DNA of 64,000 nucleotides from Arthrobacter sp. ov407 (GTDB lineage Bacteria > Actinomycetota > Actinomycetes > Actinomycetales > Micrococcaceae). The position numbers were made by a program, and so were the translations under genes. The DNA is taken from assembly GCF_900102895.1 (NCBI RefSeq), contig NZ_FNGD01000001.1, positions 124,001 through 188,000 of the forward strand. The letters are read 5' to 3'. Shown in pieces: positions 27,908 to 37,141 of the stretch (the stretch's first letter is position 1; each line of letters begins with the position of its first letter). Below the pieces are notes generated by a model. The model was not told the DNA's origin. It worked only from the letters and a program-made list of their open reading frames with translations, and ran no database searches.

Positions 27908-28867
27908 ATGAACGAATTACCGAGACTGATTCTGGCCCGCGAGCACGTCCAGCAGTGGCTCACTCCGCAAGAGCTCGCCAAACGCTGCAGGTCAGGCGCG
28001 CTCGTTCGCGTGCGTCACGGCGTCTACGTCGACGGGGAGGCATGGCGGGCGCTGCAGCCTTGGGAACAGTACCGGCTCCGGGTTGGCGCTGCGGCGGAGA
28101 CGTTCACGGCACCGGCAGTTTTTGCCAGGCACTCCGCTGCGTCGGTGTGGGGAGTTCCAACCATTGGCCAGCGTCATCCGGTCCATGCGCTGACGCTTCA
28201 GAACGGTGGCGGACGCTCGCGTGCCGGAGTGCGGCGGCACTACGCAGACCCGGACGGTCTCAAGGTGTCCCGGCGAGAGGGCCTCCTGGTCACGGGGAGG
28301 GTGCGCACCGTGCTGGATCTCGCTGCTTTCACGCCGTTTGTCCAAGCTATTGTTCCTTTGGACCATGTGCTCAGGCCGGACGCAGCGCAGGGGTTGCCCG
28401 CGCTCTCTAAGGAAATGCTGCTGGCGGGTGTCGACGGCAATTACACCGCTGCGGCTGCGCGGCGGATCAGGGCTGCCGTGGAGTTCGGGGATCCGCGGTC
28501 CGGGTCCCCGGGGGAGTCTTACAGCCGCGGGCTCATGTGCGCAGCCGGATTCCAACCGCCGGAACTTCAGCACGAGGTCAGGGACGGCGATGGTCTGGTG
28601 GGCTATACGGACTACTACTGGAAGAGTGCACGGGTGGCCGGAGAGTTCGACGGCGTCGAGAAGTATCTGAAACCCGAATACCTTCGGGGCAGGACCGCAT
28701 CGCAGGCCGTCGTCGACGAGAAAGAGCGCGAAAACCGGATCCGGGCCACGGGGGTCCAGGTACTGCGGTGGGTCTGGGCGGACCTCATGGAGCCGGGCCG
28801 GCTGGAACAGAAGCTGGCCGCGTTCGGTGTACCCCGCCGTCGAGCCCGTTCCGCAGCGTGGCCATGA
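27908..28867 (+). CDS. AbiEi-antitoxin-like N-terminus with Vsr/DUF559-like C-terminus
   Basis: A 319-residue protein of a family common in actinobacteria. Residues about 15-60 (TPQELAKRCRSGALVRVRHGVYV) resemble the AbiEi antitoxin winged-helix domain. Residues about 230-305 have the nuclease-like pattern AGEFDGVEKYLKPEYL, DEKERENRIRATGVQVLRWVW and resemble DUF559/Vsr folds, though complete catalytic residues are not obvious. No AbiEii toxin partner is adjacent. ATG 27908 is used; upstream in-frame sequence is not conserved-looking. A distant relative lies at 37142-37963. Function unknown. Confidence 0.75.
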   Translation: MNELPRLILAREHVQQWLTPQELAKRCRSGALVRVRHGVYVDGEAWRALQPWEQYRLRVGAAAETFTAPAVFARHSAASVWGVPTIGQRHPVHALTLQNGGGRSRAGVRRHYADPDGLKVSRREGLLVTGRVRTVLDLAAFTPFVQAIVPLDHVLRPDAAQGLPALSKEMLLAGVDGNYTAAAARRIRAAVEFGDPRSGSPGESYSRGLMCAAGFQPPELQHEVRDGDGLVGYTDYYWKSARVAGEFDGVEKYLKPEYLRGRTASQAVVDEKERENRIRATGVQVLRWVWADLMEPGRLEQKLAAFGVPRRRARSAAWP

Positions 28868-28883
28868 CAGGAAATCTGTCCCA

Positions 28884-28943
28884 CGATGCGCAAATGCCCT
28901 GTCGCTACCGGAATAAAGGTAGCGACAGGGCATTTGCGCATCG
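28884..28943. terminator. 26-bp perfect hairpin between convergent genes
   Basis: CGATGCGCAAATGCCC... (28884-28909) pairs perfectly with 28918-28943 around the 8-nt loop GGAATAAA. It separates the AbiEi-like gene from the convergent amino-acid ABC operon and could terminate both. There is no T-run after it. Confidence 0.75.
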
Positions 28944-28964
28944 ACAGGAAACTTCCGCGGCGAA

Positions 28965-29741
28965 CTACAGCACCCGGCTCAGGAACTCCTTGGTGCGGGG
29001 GTGCTGCGGGTTGGCCAGGACCTCCCGCGGGTCGCCCGACTCCACAACGACGCCGCCGTCCATGAAGGTCAGGCGGTCACCGACCTCCCGGGCAAAGCCG
29101 ATCTCGTGGGTCACCACGATCATGGTCATGCCGGACTTGGCGAGGTCCTTCATCACGTTCAGGACATCGCCCACGAGCTCCGGGTCGAGCGCGGACGTGG
29201 GCTCATCGAACAGCATGAGCTCGGGGTCCATGGCCAGGGCCCGGGCGATCGCAACACGCTGCTGCTGGCCACCGGAGAGCTGGGACGGGTAGTGGCCGGC
29301 GCGGTCGCCGAGCCCCACCCGGTCCAGCAGCTCCAGGGCCCGTTTCCGCGCCACGGTCTTCGACTGGCCCTTGACCTGGACCGGGGCTTCCATGATGTTC
29401 TGCAGCGCCGTCTTGTGCGGGAACAGGTTGAAGCGCTGGAACACCATGCCGATCTCGCGGCGCTGGGCGGCGATTTCCTTGGACTTCAGGTCATGGAGCC
29501 TGCCCTTGACCTCGCGGTAGCCGATCAGGTCGCCGCCCACGGAAATACGTCCCGCGCTGATGGTCTCGAGCAGGTTCACGCAGCGGAGCATGGTGGACTT
29601 GCCGGAACCGGACGGGCCGATCACGACCGACACCTCGCCCTGGTTGACGGTCAGGTCGATCCCGCGCAGCACGTGGTGGTTACCGTAGTACTTGTGAAGG
29701 CCCTCGATCTGTACCAGCGGTTTCTCAGTGGTGATCGTCAT
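28965..29741 (-). CDS. polar amino-acid ABC transporter ATPase (GlnQ-like)
   Basis: Drives uptake through the neighbouring permease. The 258 residues show Walker [17 protein letters not shown]-loop [13 protein letters not shown], signature [16 protein letters not shown], Walker [13 protein letters not shown] and the switch His in [12 protein letters not shown], all typical of GlnQ/HisP ATPases. ATG 29741 overlaps the permease stop by 4 nt. Last gene of a three-gene operon. Confidence 0.95.
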   Translation of the reverse strand: MTITTEKPLVQIEGLHKYYGNHHVLRGIDLTVNQGEVSVVIGPSGSGKSTMLRCVNLLETISAGRISVGGDLIGYREVKGRLHDLKSKEIAAQRREIGMVFQRFNLFPHKTALQNIMEAPVQVKGQSKTVARKRALELLDRVGLGDRAGHYPSQLSGGQQQRVAIARALAMDPELMLFDEPTSALDPELVGDVLNVMKDLAKSGMTMIVVTHEIGFAREVGDRLTFMDGGVVVESGDPREVLANPQHPRTKEFLSRVL

Positions 29742-30748
29742 TTCGCCTCCTCCTCGGGGAAGTCCATCTTCAGGTCCGGCTCGGCCTCGGCGCTGGGGGC
29801 CACGGCTGCGGACGCCTTGGCGGCGGCGGGGTTGATCGCTGCCGGAACCCGGTTGTCCACGCCCTTGCCGTAGTGCGCCTCAATGAAGTGCTGGCCCACC
29901 ATCAGGATGCTGGTGATGACGAGGTACCAGAAAGCGGCAACAATCAGGAGCGGAATCGGAAGGTAAATGCGGTTGGCCAGGGCGTTCGTGGCGAAGGTCA
30001 GGTCAAGCGTGAACGGCACGGCCAGCACCAGCGACGTGGTCTTCAGCATGCCGATGGTTTCGTTCCCGGTCGGCGGCACGATCACGCGCATGGCCTGCGG
30101 CAGGATGATCCGCCACATGATCTTGGTCTTGCCCATGCCCAGGGCCTCGGCGGCTTCCATCTGGCCGCTGTCCACGGATTTGAGCCCGGCCCGGAAGATT
30201 TCCGCGAGGTATGCGGACTCGTTGAGGCCAAGTCCCAGGATCGCAGCCACCGTGGCGGTGACCACAGTGCTGGTGTCCATGCTGAACATCTCCGGACCGA
30301 ACGGGACGCCGGCACTGATTTTGGGGTAAAGGACAGCGATCAGGCCCCAGAAGAGCAGCTGGGTGTAGACCGGGGTACCGCGGAAGAACCAGACCCAGGT
30401 CCAGCTGGACCAGCGGAACACCGGGTTGTCGGACTGCCGCATGAAGGCCAGGAGGATGGCCAGGATGATCGCCAGGACCATGGAGGCGAACGTCAGCACC
30501 AGGGTCCAGGCAACGCCTTGAACCACCTTGGTGTCGAGGATGTAGGTGCCGACGACGTCCCAGCGGAAGCGGGGGTTCGTGACCAGGCTCTGCACGAAGC
30601 CCACAAGGACGCCGATGATGATGATGGCGCTGACCCAGCGGCCGGGGTGACGCACCGGAACTGCATCGTTCAGTACCGGTGCTGCCTGGCTGTCCTGATG
30701 GCTGTCCATCTGTGCACCTGCTGTGGGGCCGGTTGTGGGAATACTCAA
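29738..30748 (-). CDS. polar amino-acid ABC transporter permease
   Basis: Inner-membrane permease of the HisM/GlnP family, 336 residues. The [16 protein letters not shown] region and the EAA loop [29 protein letters not shown] (given in part) are clear; five or six TM segments follow a polar N-terminus. The C-terminal 40 residues are cytoplasmic and Ala/Pro-rich. Start TTG 30748 overlaps the upstream stop; ATG 30709 with AGCAGGTG upstream is equally plausible. Confidence 0.92.
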   Translation of the reverse strand: MSIPTTGPTAGAQMDSHQDSQAAPVLNDAVPVRHPGRWVSAIIIIGVLVGFVQSLVTNPRFRWDVVGTYILDTKVVQGVAWTLVLTFASMVLAIILAILLAFMRQSDNPVFRWSSWTWVWFFRGTPVYTQLLFWGLIAVLYPKISAGVPFGPEMFSMDTSTVVTATVAAILGLGLNESAYLAEIFRAGLKSVDSGQMEAAEALGMGKTKIMWRIILPQAMRVIVPPTGNETIGMLKTTSLVLAVPFTLDLTFATNALANRIYLPIPLLIVAAFWYLVITSILMVGQHFIEAHYGKGVDNRVPAAINPAAAKASAAVAPSAEAEPDLKMDFPEEEAK

Positions 30749-31698
30749 GGCGCGACCGTCGGGTTGACTTCGGACTTGGTGATGGCGCCATCAGCGGCAC
30801 CCCAGCCCTCAAGGATCTTCTTGTAGGAGCCGTTTTCCATCAGTTTGGTGACGGTCTTCTGGATGACGTCCGCCAGGGCGGTATCGGACTTGGCGATGGC
30901 AATGCCCTGGGGTGCGGCGTCGTAGACCTCGCCGAGCTTTTCGAGCTGTCCGCCGGTCTGGGTCAGCGCGTAGCCGACGATGGGGGAGTCAGCCGCCATC
31001 GCATCAATGCTGCCGTTGACCAGACGGGTGGTGATATCCGTCTGGGTCTTGAGCGTCACGATGTCGATGGGCTTCTTGCCCTCGGCCACGCATTTCTTGT
31101 TGCGGCCGGAGAGGTCCGGGTCCTCCTGGATGGTGCCGGTCTGCACACCGACGGACTTGCCGCACAGGTCATCGAGGGAGACCTTCTTCGGGTTGCCCTT
31201 CTGCACTGCCCAGCCGGTGCCGGCCTGGTAGTAGCTGACCATGTTCACCGCGGCGAGCCGCTCCGGGTTGATCGTAAAGGAGGAGATCCCGAGATCGTAC
31301 TTCGGGCCCAGGGCCGGAAGGATGCCGGTGAATTCGGCAGTCTGGACCTGGACCTTTAGGCCCAGCGCGGCGCCGATCGCCTTGGCGATGTCGACGTCGT
31401 AGCCCACGGCGGTCTGGCCGTCGGTGCCGAGGAATTCTGCGGGTGCGTAGGACGTATCCGAGCCCACGGTCAGCGTGCCTTTAGTCTTAACCGCCTCAGG
31501 CAACATGGCCGCCAGGGCATCGTCCTTCTGGACCGTGCTGGGGTCAAAGCTGGCCGCCGCGCTGCCGGAAGGGGTGGCCGCGCCGCCGGTTCCGGTCTCG
31601 GAGGCGTTCGTGCAGGCCGTGAGGGCCAATGCGCTCACGGCGAGGACCGTGGCGGCCTTGAGTGCGGGGTTGCTCAGGAGCGAACGGGAGATCTGCAT
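30745..31698 (-). CDS. polar amino-acid ABC transporter substrate-binding lipoprotein
   Basis: Extracytoplasmic binding protein, 317 residues. A signal peptide ends in the lipobox ALTAC (about residue 28). The family-3 solute-binding fold is shown by LTVGSDTSYAPAEFL, VGYDVDIAKAIGAALG and DLGISSFTINPERLAAVNMV. Substrate specificity (Glu/Gln, Arg or other) is not readable. ATG 31698 is preceded by AAAAGGTAAGAAA. The 206-bp gap upstream is AT-rich and holds the operon promoter. Confidence 0.93.
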   Translation of the reverse strand: MQISRSLLSNPALKAATVLAVSALALTACTNASETGTGGAATPSGSAAASFDPSTVQKDDALAAMLPEAVKTKGTLTVGSDTSYAPAEFLGTDGQTAVGYDVDIAKAIGAALGLKVQVQTAEFTGILPALGPKYDLGISSFTINPERLAAVNMVSYYQAGTGWAVQKGNPKKVSLDDLCGKSVGVQTGTIQEDPDLSGRNKKCVAEGKKPIDIVTLKTQTDITTRLVNGSIDAMAADSPIVGYALTQTGGQLEKLGEVYDAAPQGIAIAKSDTALADVIQKTVTKLMENGSYKKILEGWGAADGAITKSEVNPTVAP

Positions 31699-31904
31699 TT
31701 TCTTACCTTTTGTTGCAGGAGGGATGCGTATTCAAGTCGATTTAAAAAGTGTATCGCCGACAGAGAGATGTACGTCACAGAAAACTTAGTTTCACTATTG
31801 GATAACTAAACCAGACCCGAATGCAATATCTCCAATGCCCGATCTGTCTGTAATCCCGGATTTCTGGTGATTCGCCAACCCCGCTGGCCTCCCCAGCGCC
31901 GCGG

Positions 31905-33290
31905 CTAACAGCTGATGCCGAGCGACTCCAGCATGGGGCGGAACTTCGCCCACGTCTCGGCGAGCTCGGTCTCGGGAACCGAGCCATCCACCACGCCGCA
32001 GCCCGCGTACAGCCGGACCGTCTGCGGGGATTCGATGACGGCGCCGCGCAGAGCGATGCCCCACTCGCCGTTGCCGGCCGCGTCGAGCCAGCCGACCGGC
32101 CCGGCGTACGGGCCGCGGTCCAGGTGCTCGAGCTTGCGGATGAGTGCCCCGGCCACGGTGGTGGGGGTGCCGCAGACGGCGGCGGTCGGATGCAGCGCGT
32201 TGATCAGGGCCAGGCACGTGGGGACGTGGCCTTCCACGTCGGCCAGTTCGGCCTTGACGTCCGATGCCAGATGCCACACATTGGGCAGTTCGAGGATGAA
32301 GGGCTCGCTGTGCGCGTTCATGGCCTCGGAAAACGGGGCCAGCTGCGTGGTCAGGGACTGGATCGCGATGTCATGTTCGTGCCGCTGCTTCTCGGAGCCG
32401 GCCAGCACCCGTTCGGCGAATTCCAGCGGGGACCCCGCCATGCCGTCGGCGTCGCGGCGGTCCAGGGTGCCGGCCAGGACGCGGGCCTGTGCGGTGCGGC
32501 CCTCCACCTGGATCAGCATCTCCGGCGTGGCCCCCACCAACCCGTCCACCCCGTACGTCCAGCATTCGCGATACCGGGCGGACAGTTCGCGCAGCACCTG
32601 CGCGGCATTGACGCCGGTGGGGACGGTGGCCACGACGTCGCGGGCCAGCACCAGCTTCTCCAGGGCTCCGGTCCTGATCTCCTCGACGCCCGCGGCAACA
32701 GCGGCCATCCAGTCTTCCTCGCTGAGCGAGCCCGTGTGCAGAGTTGCGCCTGCAGCCAACGGCAAAGGACGTACGACGGCGCCACCTGCCGGCGCGGTTC
32801 CCGGCGTCGGGTCGTCCAGCACAGCGCTTTCGGCACCGTCCGTAGCGCCGCTGGCGCTGGTGCTGCGAAGCCAGCGGTCCAGGGCGGCGCGGGCGCCCGC
32901 CTCGGTGAGTTCGCCGCCGTCAAGCGTGAGCTGGGTTAGCCAAGCCTGGCCGTCACGGAGCCCCACGACGATTTCGGGGACCAGCAGGCGGGACTCGTGG
33001 GCGGAAGCTTTGGAGAAGGCGAAGGACCCAAAAGCGACCGGGCCGGTGCCGGGGCAGTCCACCGCGTCCTCGATGTCCGCCTCCAGGACCAGATGGCGCC
33101 ACCAGATGTCCGCCTCCAGGAACCGTTCGGGGCCGGTGGCGGTGAACCGGGCGATCTCGCCGAAGCCCACGAGCCCGGCCTCGCGGCGGGTCCAGCAGAG
33201 GACATCGTCCCGAACCAGAAACGACGGCACGCCCCCGGGGAATGTTTCGGCATCGAGGGGGACTGTCAAGGTGCGGAACGTGCTCGTCAT
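31905..33290 (-). CDS. menF: isochorismate synthase
   Basis: Converts chorismate to isochorismate, entry of menaquinone synthesis. The 461 residues have the chorismate-binding C-terminal domain: KLVLARDVVAT, GATPEMLIQVEGRTAQARVLAGTLDR (in part), SEKQRHEHDIAI, TAAVCGTPTTVAGALI and YAGPVGWLDAAGNGEWGIALRG. A salicylate synthase is unlikely because menC/menD/menG/menJ surround it. It is divergent from menG with 152 bp between. Confidence 0.92.
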   Translation of the reverse strand: MTSTFRTLTVPLDAETFPGGVPSFLVRDDVLCWTRREAGLVGFGEIARFTATGPERFLEADIWWRHLVLEADIEDAVDCPGTGPVAFGSFAFSKASAHESRLLVPEIVVGLRDGQAWLTQLTLDGGELTEAGARAALDRWLRSTSASGATDGAESAVLDDPTPGTAPAGGAVVRPLPLAAGATLHTGSLSEEDWMAAVAAGVEEIRTGALEKLVLARDVVATVPTGVNAAQVLRELSARYRECWTYGVDGLVGATPEMLIQVEGRTAQARVLAGTLDRRDADGMAGSPLEFAERVLAGSEKQRHEHDIAIQSLTTQLAPFSEAMNAHSEPFILELPNVWHLASDVKAELADVEGHVPTCLALINALHPTAAVCGTPTTVAGALIRKLEHLDRGPYAGPVGWLDAAGNGEWGIALRGAVIESPQTVRLYAGCGVVDGSVPETELAETWAKFRPMLESLGISC

Positions 33291-33442
33291 GATGGCACAA
33301 CACTAGCCCGTGATCGCCCGTGCCGTGGAGAAACGGGCTCCGCGGGGGCTGAACGGCGCGGCCGTGGCCGTTCCCGCAGGTGGAAGCCGCGCTGATTGGC
33401 GCCCCGTTCGTGGGGACGCCGATCATTTGAGACAATGTCAGG

Positions 33443-34237
33443 GTGAACCGAGCATCCTTGGATAAGCGTCCGGACGAAGTAGCCACGATGTTTGACGACG
33501 TCGCCCCCAAATACGACGTCGTCAACGATGTCCTGTCGATGGGGCAGACGCGGCGTTGGCGCAAGGTGGTGGTGGAGGCCGTGGGCGTCTCGGCCGGCCA
33601 GCGCGTCCTGGACCTCGCCGCCGGCACCGGCACCTCCAGCGAGCCGTATGCCGACGCCGGGATCAACGTCATTGCCTGCGATTTCTCCCTTGGCATGCTC
33701 AAGGTAGGCAAGCGCCGCCGCCCGGACATCGACTTCATCGCCGGGGATGCCACCCGCCTGCCGTTCGCGGACAACACTTTTGATGCCAGCACGATCTCCT
33801 TTGGCCTGCGCAACGTCAACGAGCCGAAGAAGGCCCTGGCCGAGATGCTGCGGGTCACCAAACCCGGCGGCCGGTTGGTCATCGCGGAATTCTCCCAGCC
33901 CGTGGTGCCGCTGTGGCGGACCATGTACACGGAATACCTCATGCGGGCCCTGCCGGCCATCGCCGTCAAGGTCTCCTCCAACCCCGACGCCTACGTCTAC
34001 CTCGCCGAGTCCATCCGCGCCTGGCCGGACCAGGACCACCTCGCGGCCTGGCTGCAGGAGGCCGGCTGGGAATCCGTCACCTACCGCAACCTCAGCGGCG
34101 GCATCGTCGCCGTGCACCGGGCCCAGAAACCGCTGGCCGGCCCCTCGACTGGCCGCGCCGCGGGTGCGGCCGCGCTGGCAGCCCACACGGGACCCGTGGC
34201 CAAGCTGCGCCGCAACATCACCCGGCCCGGGCGTTAG
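33443..34237 (+). CDS. menG: demethylmenaquinone methyltransferase
   Basis: Last step of menaquinone synthesis: SAM-dependent C-methylation of demethylmenaquinone. The 264 residues show [20 protein letters not shown] (the UbiE/MenG entry motif), [15 protein letters not shown] (SAM motif I) and [24 protein letters not shown]. The start is GTG 33443, just after a GACAAT hexamer. The GGR/MenJ gene follows 12 bp later. Confidence 0.96.
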   Translation: MNRASLDKRPDEVATMFDDVAPKYDVVNDVLSMGQTRRWRKVVVEAVGVSAGQRVLDLAAGTGTSSEPYADAGINVIACDFSLGMLKVGKRRRPDIDFIAGDATRLPFADNTFDASTISFGLRNVNEPKKALAEMLRVTKPGGRLVIAEFSQPVVPLWRTMYTEYLMRALPAIAVKVSSNPDAYVYLAESIRAWPDQDHLAAWLQEAGWESVTYRNLSGGIVAVHRAQKPLAGPSTGRAAGAAALAAHTGPVAKLRRNITRPGR

Positions 34238-34249
34238 CCGCTACGCGTC

Positions 34250-35611
34250 GTGAATGTACTGATCGTCGGAGCGGGCCCGGCCGGATCCACCGCCGCCTAC
34301 TACCTTGCCAAAGCAGGCCTTGACGTCACGGTGCTGGAGAAAACCAGCTTTCCCCGCGAGAAGGTCTGTGGCGACGGCCTGACTCCCCGCGCGGTCCGCG
34401 AGATCCAGAAGCTGGGACTGGCGCATCCTGAAACCGAGGGCTGGCGGCGGAACAAGGGCCTGCGCCTGATCGCCGGCGGCCGCACGATCGAACTGCCCTG
34501 GCCGGAGGTTGCTGACTTCCCGCAGTACGGGCTGATCCGGACCCGGCTCGGCTTCGATGAACAGCTGGCCCGCCACGCCCAGTCCGCGGGCGCCGTCGTG
34601 CTGGAACGCCACAGCGTCACCGAGGCCCTGCGCTCCGAAGATGGCCGGGTGACCGGCGTCCGCGCCGCGCTGCTGGACAACTCGGGGCGCAAGACCGGCG
34701 AAACTCGCGACTTCACCGCCGACGTCGTCCTCGCGGCGGACGGCAACTCGACGCGTACCGCCGTCTCGCTGGGCATCGGCAAGCGCGACGACCGTCCGCT
34801 CGGCGTGGCCGTGCGGACCTACTTCACCTCGCCGCGGCACGAGGACGACTGGATGGAGGGCTGGCTGGAGCTTCCCGGCCGCGACGGCAAACTCCTGCCC
34901 GGCTACGGCTGGGTCTTTGGCGTCGGCGACGGGACCTCCAACGTGGGCCTGGGGATCCTGAACTCCTCGAAGGACTTCGGCAAGCTGGACTACAAGCAGG
35001 TGCTGCGCGAATGGACCGCCGGCATGCCCGCCGACTGGGGCTTCAGCCCGGACAACCAGGTGGGCGAGATCCGCGGCGCCGCGCTGCCCATGGGCTTCAA
35101 CCGCACCCCGCACTACTCTCCGGGACTGCTGCTGCTCGGCGACGCCGGCGGCATGGTTTCCCCGTTTAACGGCGAGGGCATCTCCTACGCCATGGAGTCC
35201 GCCCGCTTTGCGGCCGAATTCATCATCGACGGCGCGGCCCGGTCCGCGTCGGCCGGCTGGAGCGCGGCCGACGCCGACGCGCACCTGGCCCGGTACGCCG
35301 ACTACGTGCGGCAGCAGTGGGGCTCACACTTCACGCTGGGCCGGGCGTTCGCCGCCCTGATCGGCAAGCCGGCCGTCATGAAACTGGCCCTCCGGACCGG
35401 CATGCCTGTCCCCATGCTCATGCGTTTCGTGGTGCGGATGCTGGCCAACCTCACCGATCCTGCCGCCAAGGGCTTCGAGGACCGGGTCATCCGGGTCCTG
35501 GAATCCCTGGTCCCCGCCACATCCAATCAGGCCACGTCCACCAAGGCCAGTGTTCCGAACTCCGGCACCGACTCCGCGGTTTCCGCAACAAAAGTTAGGG
35601 TTAACCCGTGA
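34250..35611 (+). CDS. menJ: geranylgeranyl-reductase family protein (MenJ-like)
   Basis: FAD-dependent reductase of 453 residues. NVLIVGAGPAGSTAAYYLAKAG is the FAD site, FPREKVCGDGLTPRAV the conserved Cys-Gly-Asp-Gly segment, and LLLGDAGGMVSPFNGEGISYAME the second flavin motif. In mycobacteria MenJ saturates one isoprene unit of menaquinone; the position between menG and a polyprenyl synthase supports that. Start GTG 34250. The last 35 residues are Ser/Thr-rich and not conserved-looking. Confidence 0.92.
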   Translation: MNVLIVGAGPAGSTAAYYLAKAGLDVTVLEKTSFPREKVCGDGLTPRAVREIQKLGLAHPETEGWRRNKGLRLIAGGRTIELPWPEVADFPQYGLIRTRLGFDEQLARHAQSAGAVVLERHSVTEALRSEDGRVTGVRAALLDNSGRKTGETRDFTADVVLAADGNSTRTAVSLGIGKRDDRPLGVAVRTYFTSPRHEDDWMEGWLELPGRDGKLLPGYGWVFGVGDGTSNVGLGILNSSKDFGKLDYKQVLREWTAGMPADWGFSPDNQVGEIRGAALPMGFNRTPHYSPGLLLLGDAGGMVSPFNGEGISYAMESARFAAEFIIDGAARSASAGWSAADADAHLARYADYVRQQWGSHFTLGRAFAALIGKPAVMKLALRTGMPVPMLMRFVVRMLANLTDPAAKGFEDRVIRVLESLVPATSNQATSTKASVPNSGTDSAVSATKVRVNP

Positions 35612-36708
35612 CCAAATCTGCAGACCAAAGCTGGACGCATGCCGGACACGGCCTGCCGGGCTCTGAACCCGACCTCAACACCACCGCGATCGCCACCGGC
35701 CTCCAACTGCCGGCAGGCTTCGCGGCCATTGCGGGCGACCCCGAGCTGGGTCCCGCGCTTACGACCAACCTGGCGCGCGTGGAGAAAAGGTTGCGCGAAG
35801 CCATTGCCAATTCCGATCCCCTGGCTGACGCAACGTCGCGTCACCTCGTGGAAGCCGGCGGCAAGCGCATCCGCCCGCTGCTGACCCTGCTGTGCGCCCA
35901 CCTTGGCGACGCCTCCCTGCCCGCGGTGGTGCAGGCCGCCGTCGTCGTCGAACTGACGCACCTCGCCACCCTGTACCACGACGACGTCATGGACTCCGCG
36001 CCGTTCCGCCGTGGGGCGCCCACGGCCCACGAGGTCTGGGGCAACTCCGTCGCCGTCCTGACCGGCGACCTCATCTTTGCGCGCGCCTCCATCCTGGTCT
36101 CGGAGCTCGGCTCCCGTGCGCTGGGCATCCAGGCACGCACCTTTGAACGGCTCTGCCTGGGCCAGCTGCACGAGACCGTGGGGCCGCGGCCGGACGAGGA
36201 CCCCCTGGCGCACTACCTGTCCGTCATCGCGGACAAGACGGGCTCGCTGGTGGCCGCGTCCGGACAGCTTGGCGCAATCTTCTCCGGCGCCGACCAGGCC
36301 TACGAGCCCATGCTGGTCGAGTACGGCGAGAAAGTCGGCGTGGCCTTCCAGCTCGCCGACGACGTGATCGACGTCACCGGGATCAAGGTCAAGTCCGGCA
36401 AGTCCCCTGGAACCGACCTGCGCGAAGGCATCCCCACCCTGCCGGTGCTGCTGCTGCGCAACGCCGCCCGCGACGGTGACCAGACCGCCGTCGAACTGCT
36501 GACGCTGATCGACGGTGACCTCAGCTCGGACGAGGCCCTGGCCGCCGCTGTGGCCGGACTCCGGGAACACCCCGTCACCGCACAGTCCTGGGTGGTGGCG
36601 CGCGCCTGGGCCGATGAGGCCATTGCCGCCCTTGCCCCGCTGCCCGAAGGCGTCGTGAAGGCCTCGCTGACCAGCTTCGCCCACGCGGTCGTGGACCGCA
36701 GCAGCTGA
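35608..36708 (+). CDS. long-chain polyprenyl diphosphate synthase
   Basis: Builds the isoprenoid side chain of menaquinone. The 366 residues contain LYHDDVMDSAPFRRG (first Asp-rich motif, DDxxD) and FQLADDVIDVTG (second), plus GGKRIRPLLTLL and the LTGDLIFARAS helix. Start GTG 35608 overlaps the previous stop by 4 nt. It is the last gene of the menG-menJ operon and is followed by a strong hairpin at 36811-36867. Hepta- to nonaprenyl length cannot be decided here. Confidence 0.93.
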   Translation: MTKSADQSWTHAGHGLPGSEPDLNTTAIATGLQLPAGFAAIAGDPELGPALTTNLARVEKRLREAIANSDPLADATSRHLVEAGGKRIRPLLTLLCAHLGDASLPAVVQAAVVVELTHLATLYHDDVMDSAPFRRGAPTAHEVWGNSVAVLTGDLIFARASILVSELGSRALGIQARTFERLCLGQLHETVGPRPDEDPLAHYLSVIADKTGSLVAASGQLGAIFSGADQAYEPMLVEYGEKVGVAFQLADDVIDVTGIKVKSGKSPGTDLREGIPTLPVLLLRNAARDGDQTAVELLTLIDGDLSSDEALAAAVAGLREHPVTAQSWVVARAWADEAIAALAPLPEGVVKASLTSFAHAVVDRSS

Positions 36709-36810
36709 TCCGGCCGGCCATCCCGGTTGACCGGCCTGGCCCGCTTGATCGGCCTGGCTCCGGTCGGGCGCGTCCGATTCGCTCCATCCGGCTTGTCTGT
36801 TCTTAAACGG

Positions 36811-36867
36811 AATGGCCCCGGTTCCTCACAACGTCCGAGTCTTCCGTTGTGTCGAACCGGGGCCATT
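36811..36867 (+). terminator. Hairpin terminator of the menaquinone operon
   Basis: AATGGCCCCGGTTC (36811-36824) pairs with GAACCGGGGCCATT (36854-36867). An inner CACAAC/GTTGTG stem extends it, and TTTCTC follows. Confidence 0.8.
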
Positions 36868-37051
36868 TCTCCGTTCGCATCAGATCCACCGGAGGCATTT
36901 GGTGAACCCAAGAAAGAGCCTATGACAGAAATGTCACACTGTCCAGAGATTTTGTAAATTGTTTGTCACGGGATTTCGTAGCTGCCGTGGCGGAATCTCC
37001 CCACCTCTGGATCGGGGAGCGCTAGAACGGTGGCGGCACGCCGTGCGGCGG

Positions 37052-37075
37052 CGCCAAACCCGGGGAGAATCGGCG
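37052..37075 (+). repeat. 24-bp direct repeat, copy 1
   Basis: CGCCAAACCCGGGGAGAATC plus GGCG matches 23 of 24 positions of 38032-38055. The two copies bracket the DUF559 gene, 980 bp apart. Confidence 0.75.
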
Positions 37076-37141
37076 CCGAAAGTTTCCACATAAGCGCCAA
37101 CACGGCTGTTGGATCATCCGGTCCGGGGCTGTGCTGGGTTC

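Larger units (their letters stand above)
36709..37141. other. 433-bp intergenic region after the menaquinone operon
   Basis: Contains the terminator at 36811-36867, a small palindrome TGACAGAAATGTCA (36922-36935), an AT-richer stretch around 36940-36970, and the first copy of a 24-bp direct repeat (37052-37075) that recurs after the DUF559 gene. No supported ORF or RNA gene. Confidence 0.6.

Noticed and set aside
33431..33442. Leaderless promoter for menG (GACAAT, 6 nt, GTG)
   Set aside because: The hexamer lacks the TA at positions 1-2 found in the other leaderless starts; evidence too weak for a feature.
36709..37141. Possible tRNA or small RNA gene in the 433-bp gap
   Set aside because: No cloverleaf or TTCRANNC T-arm was seen; only a terminator and repeats are supported.
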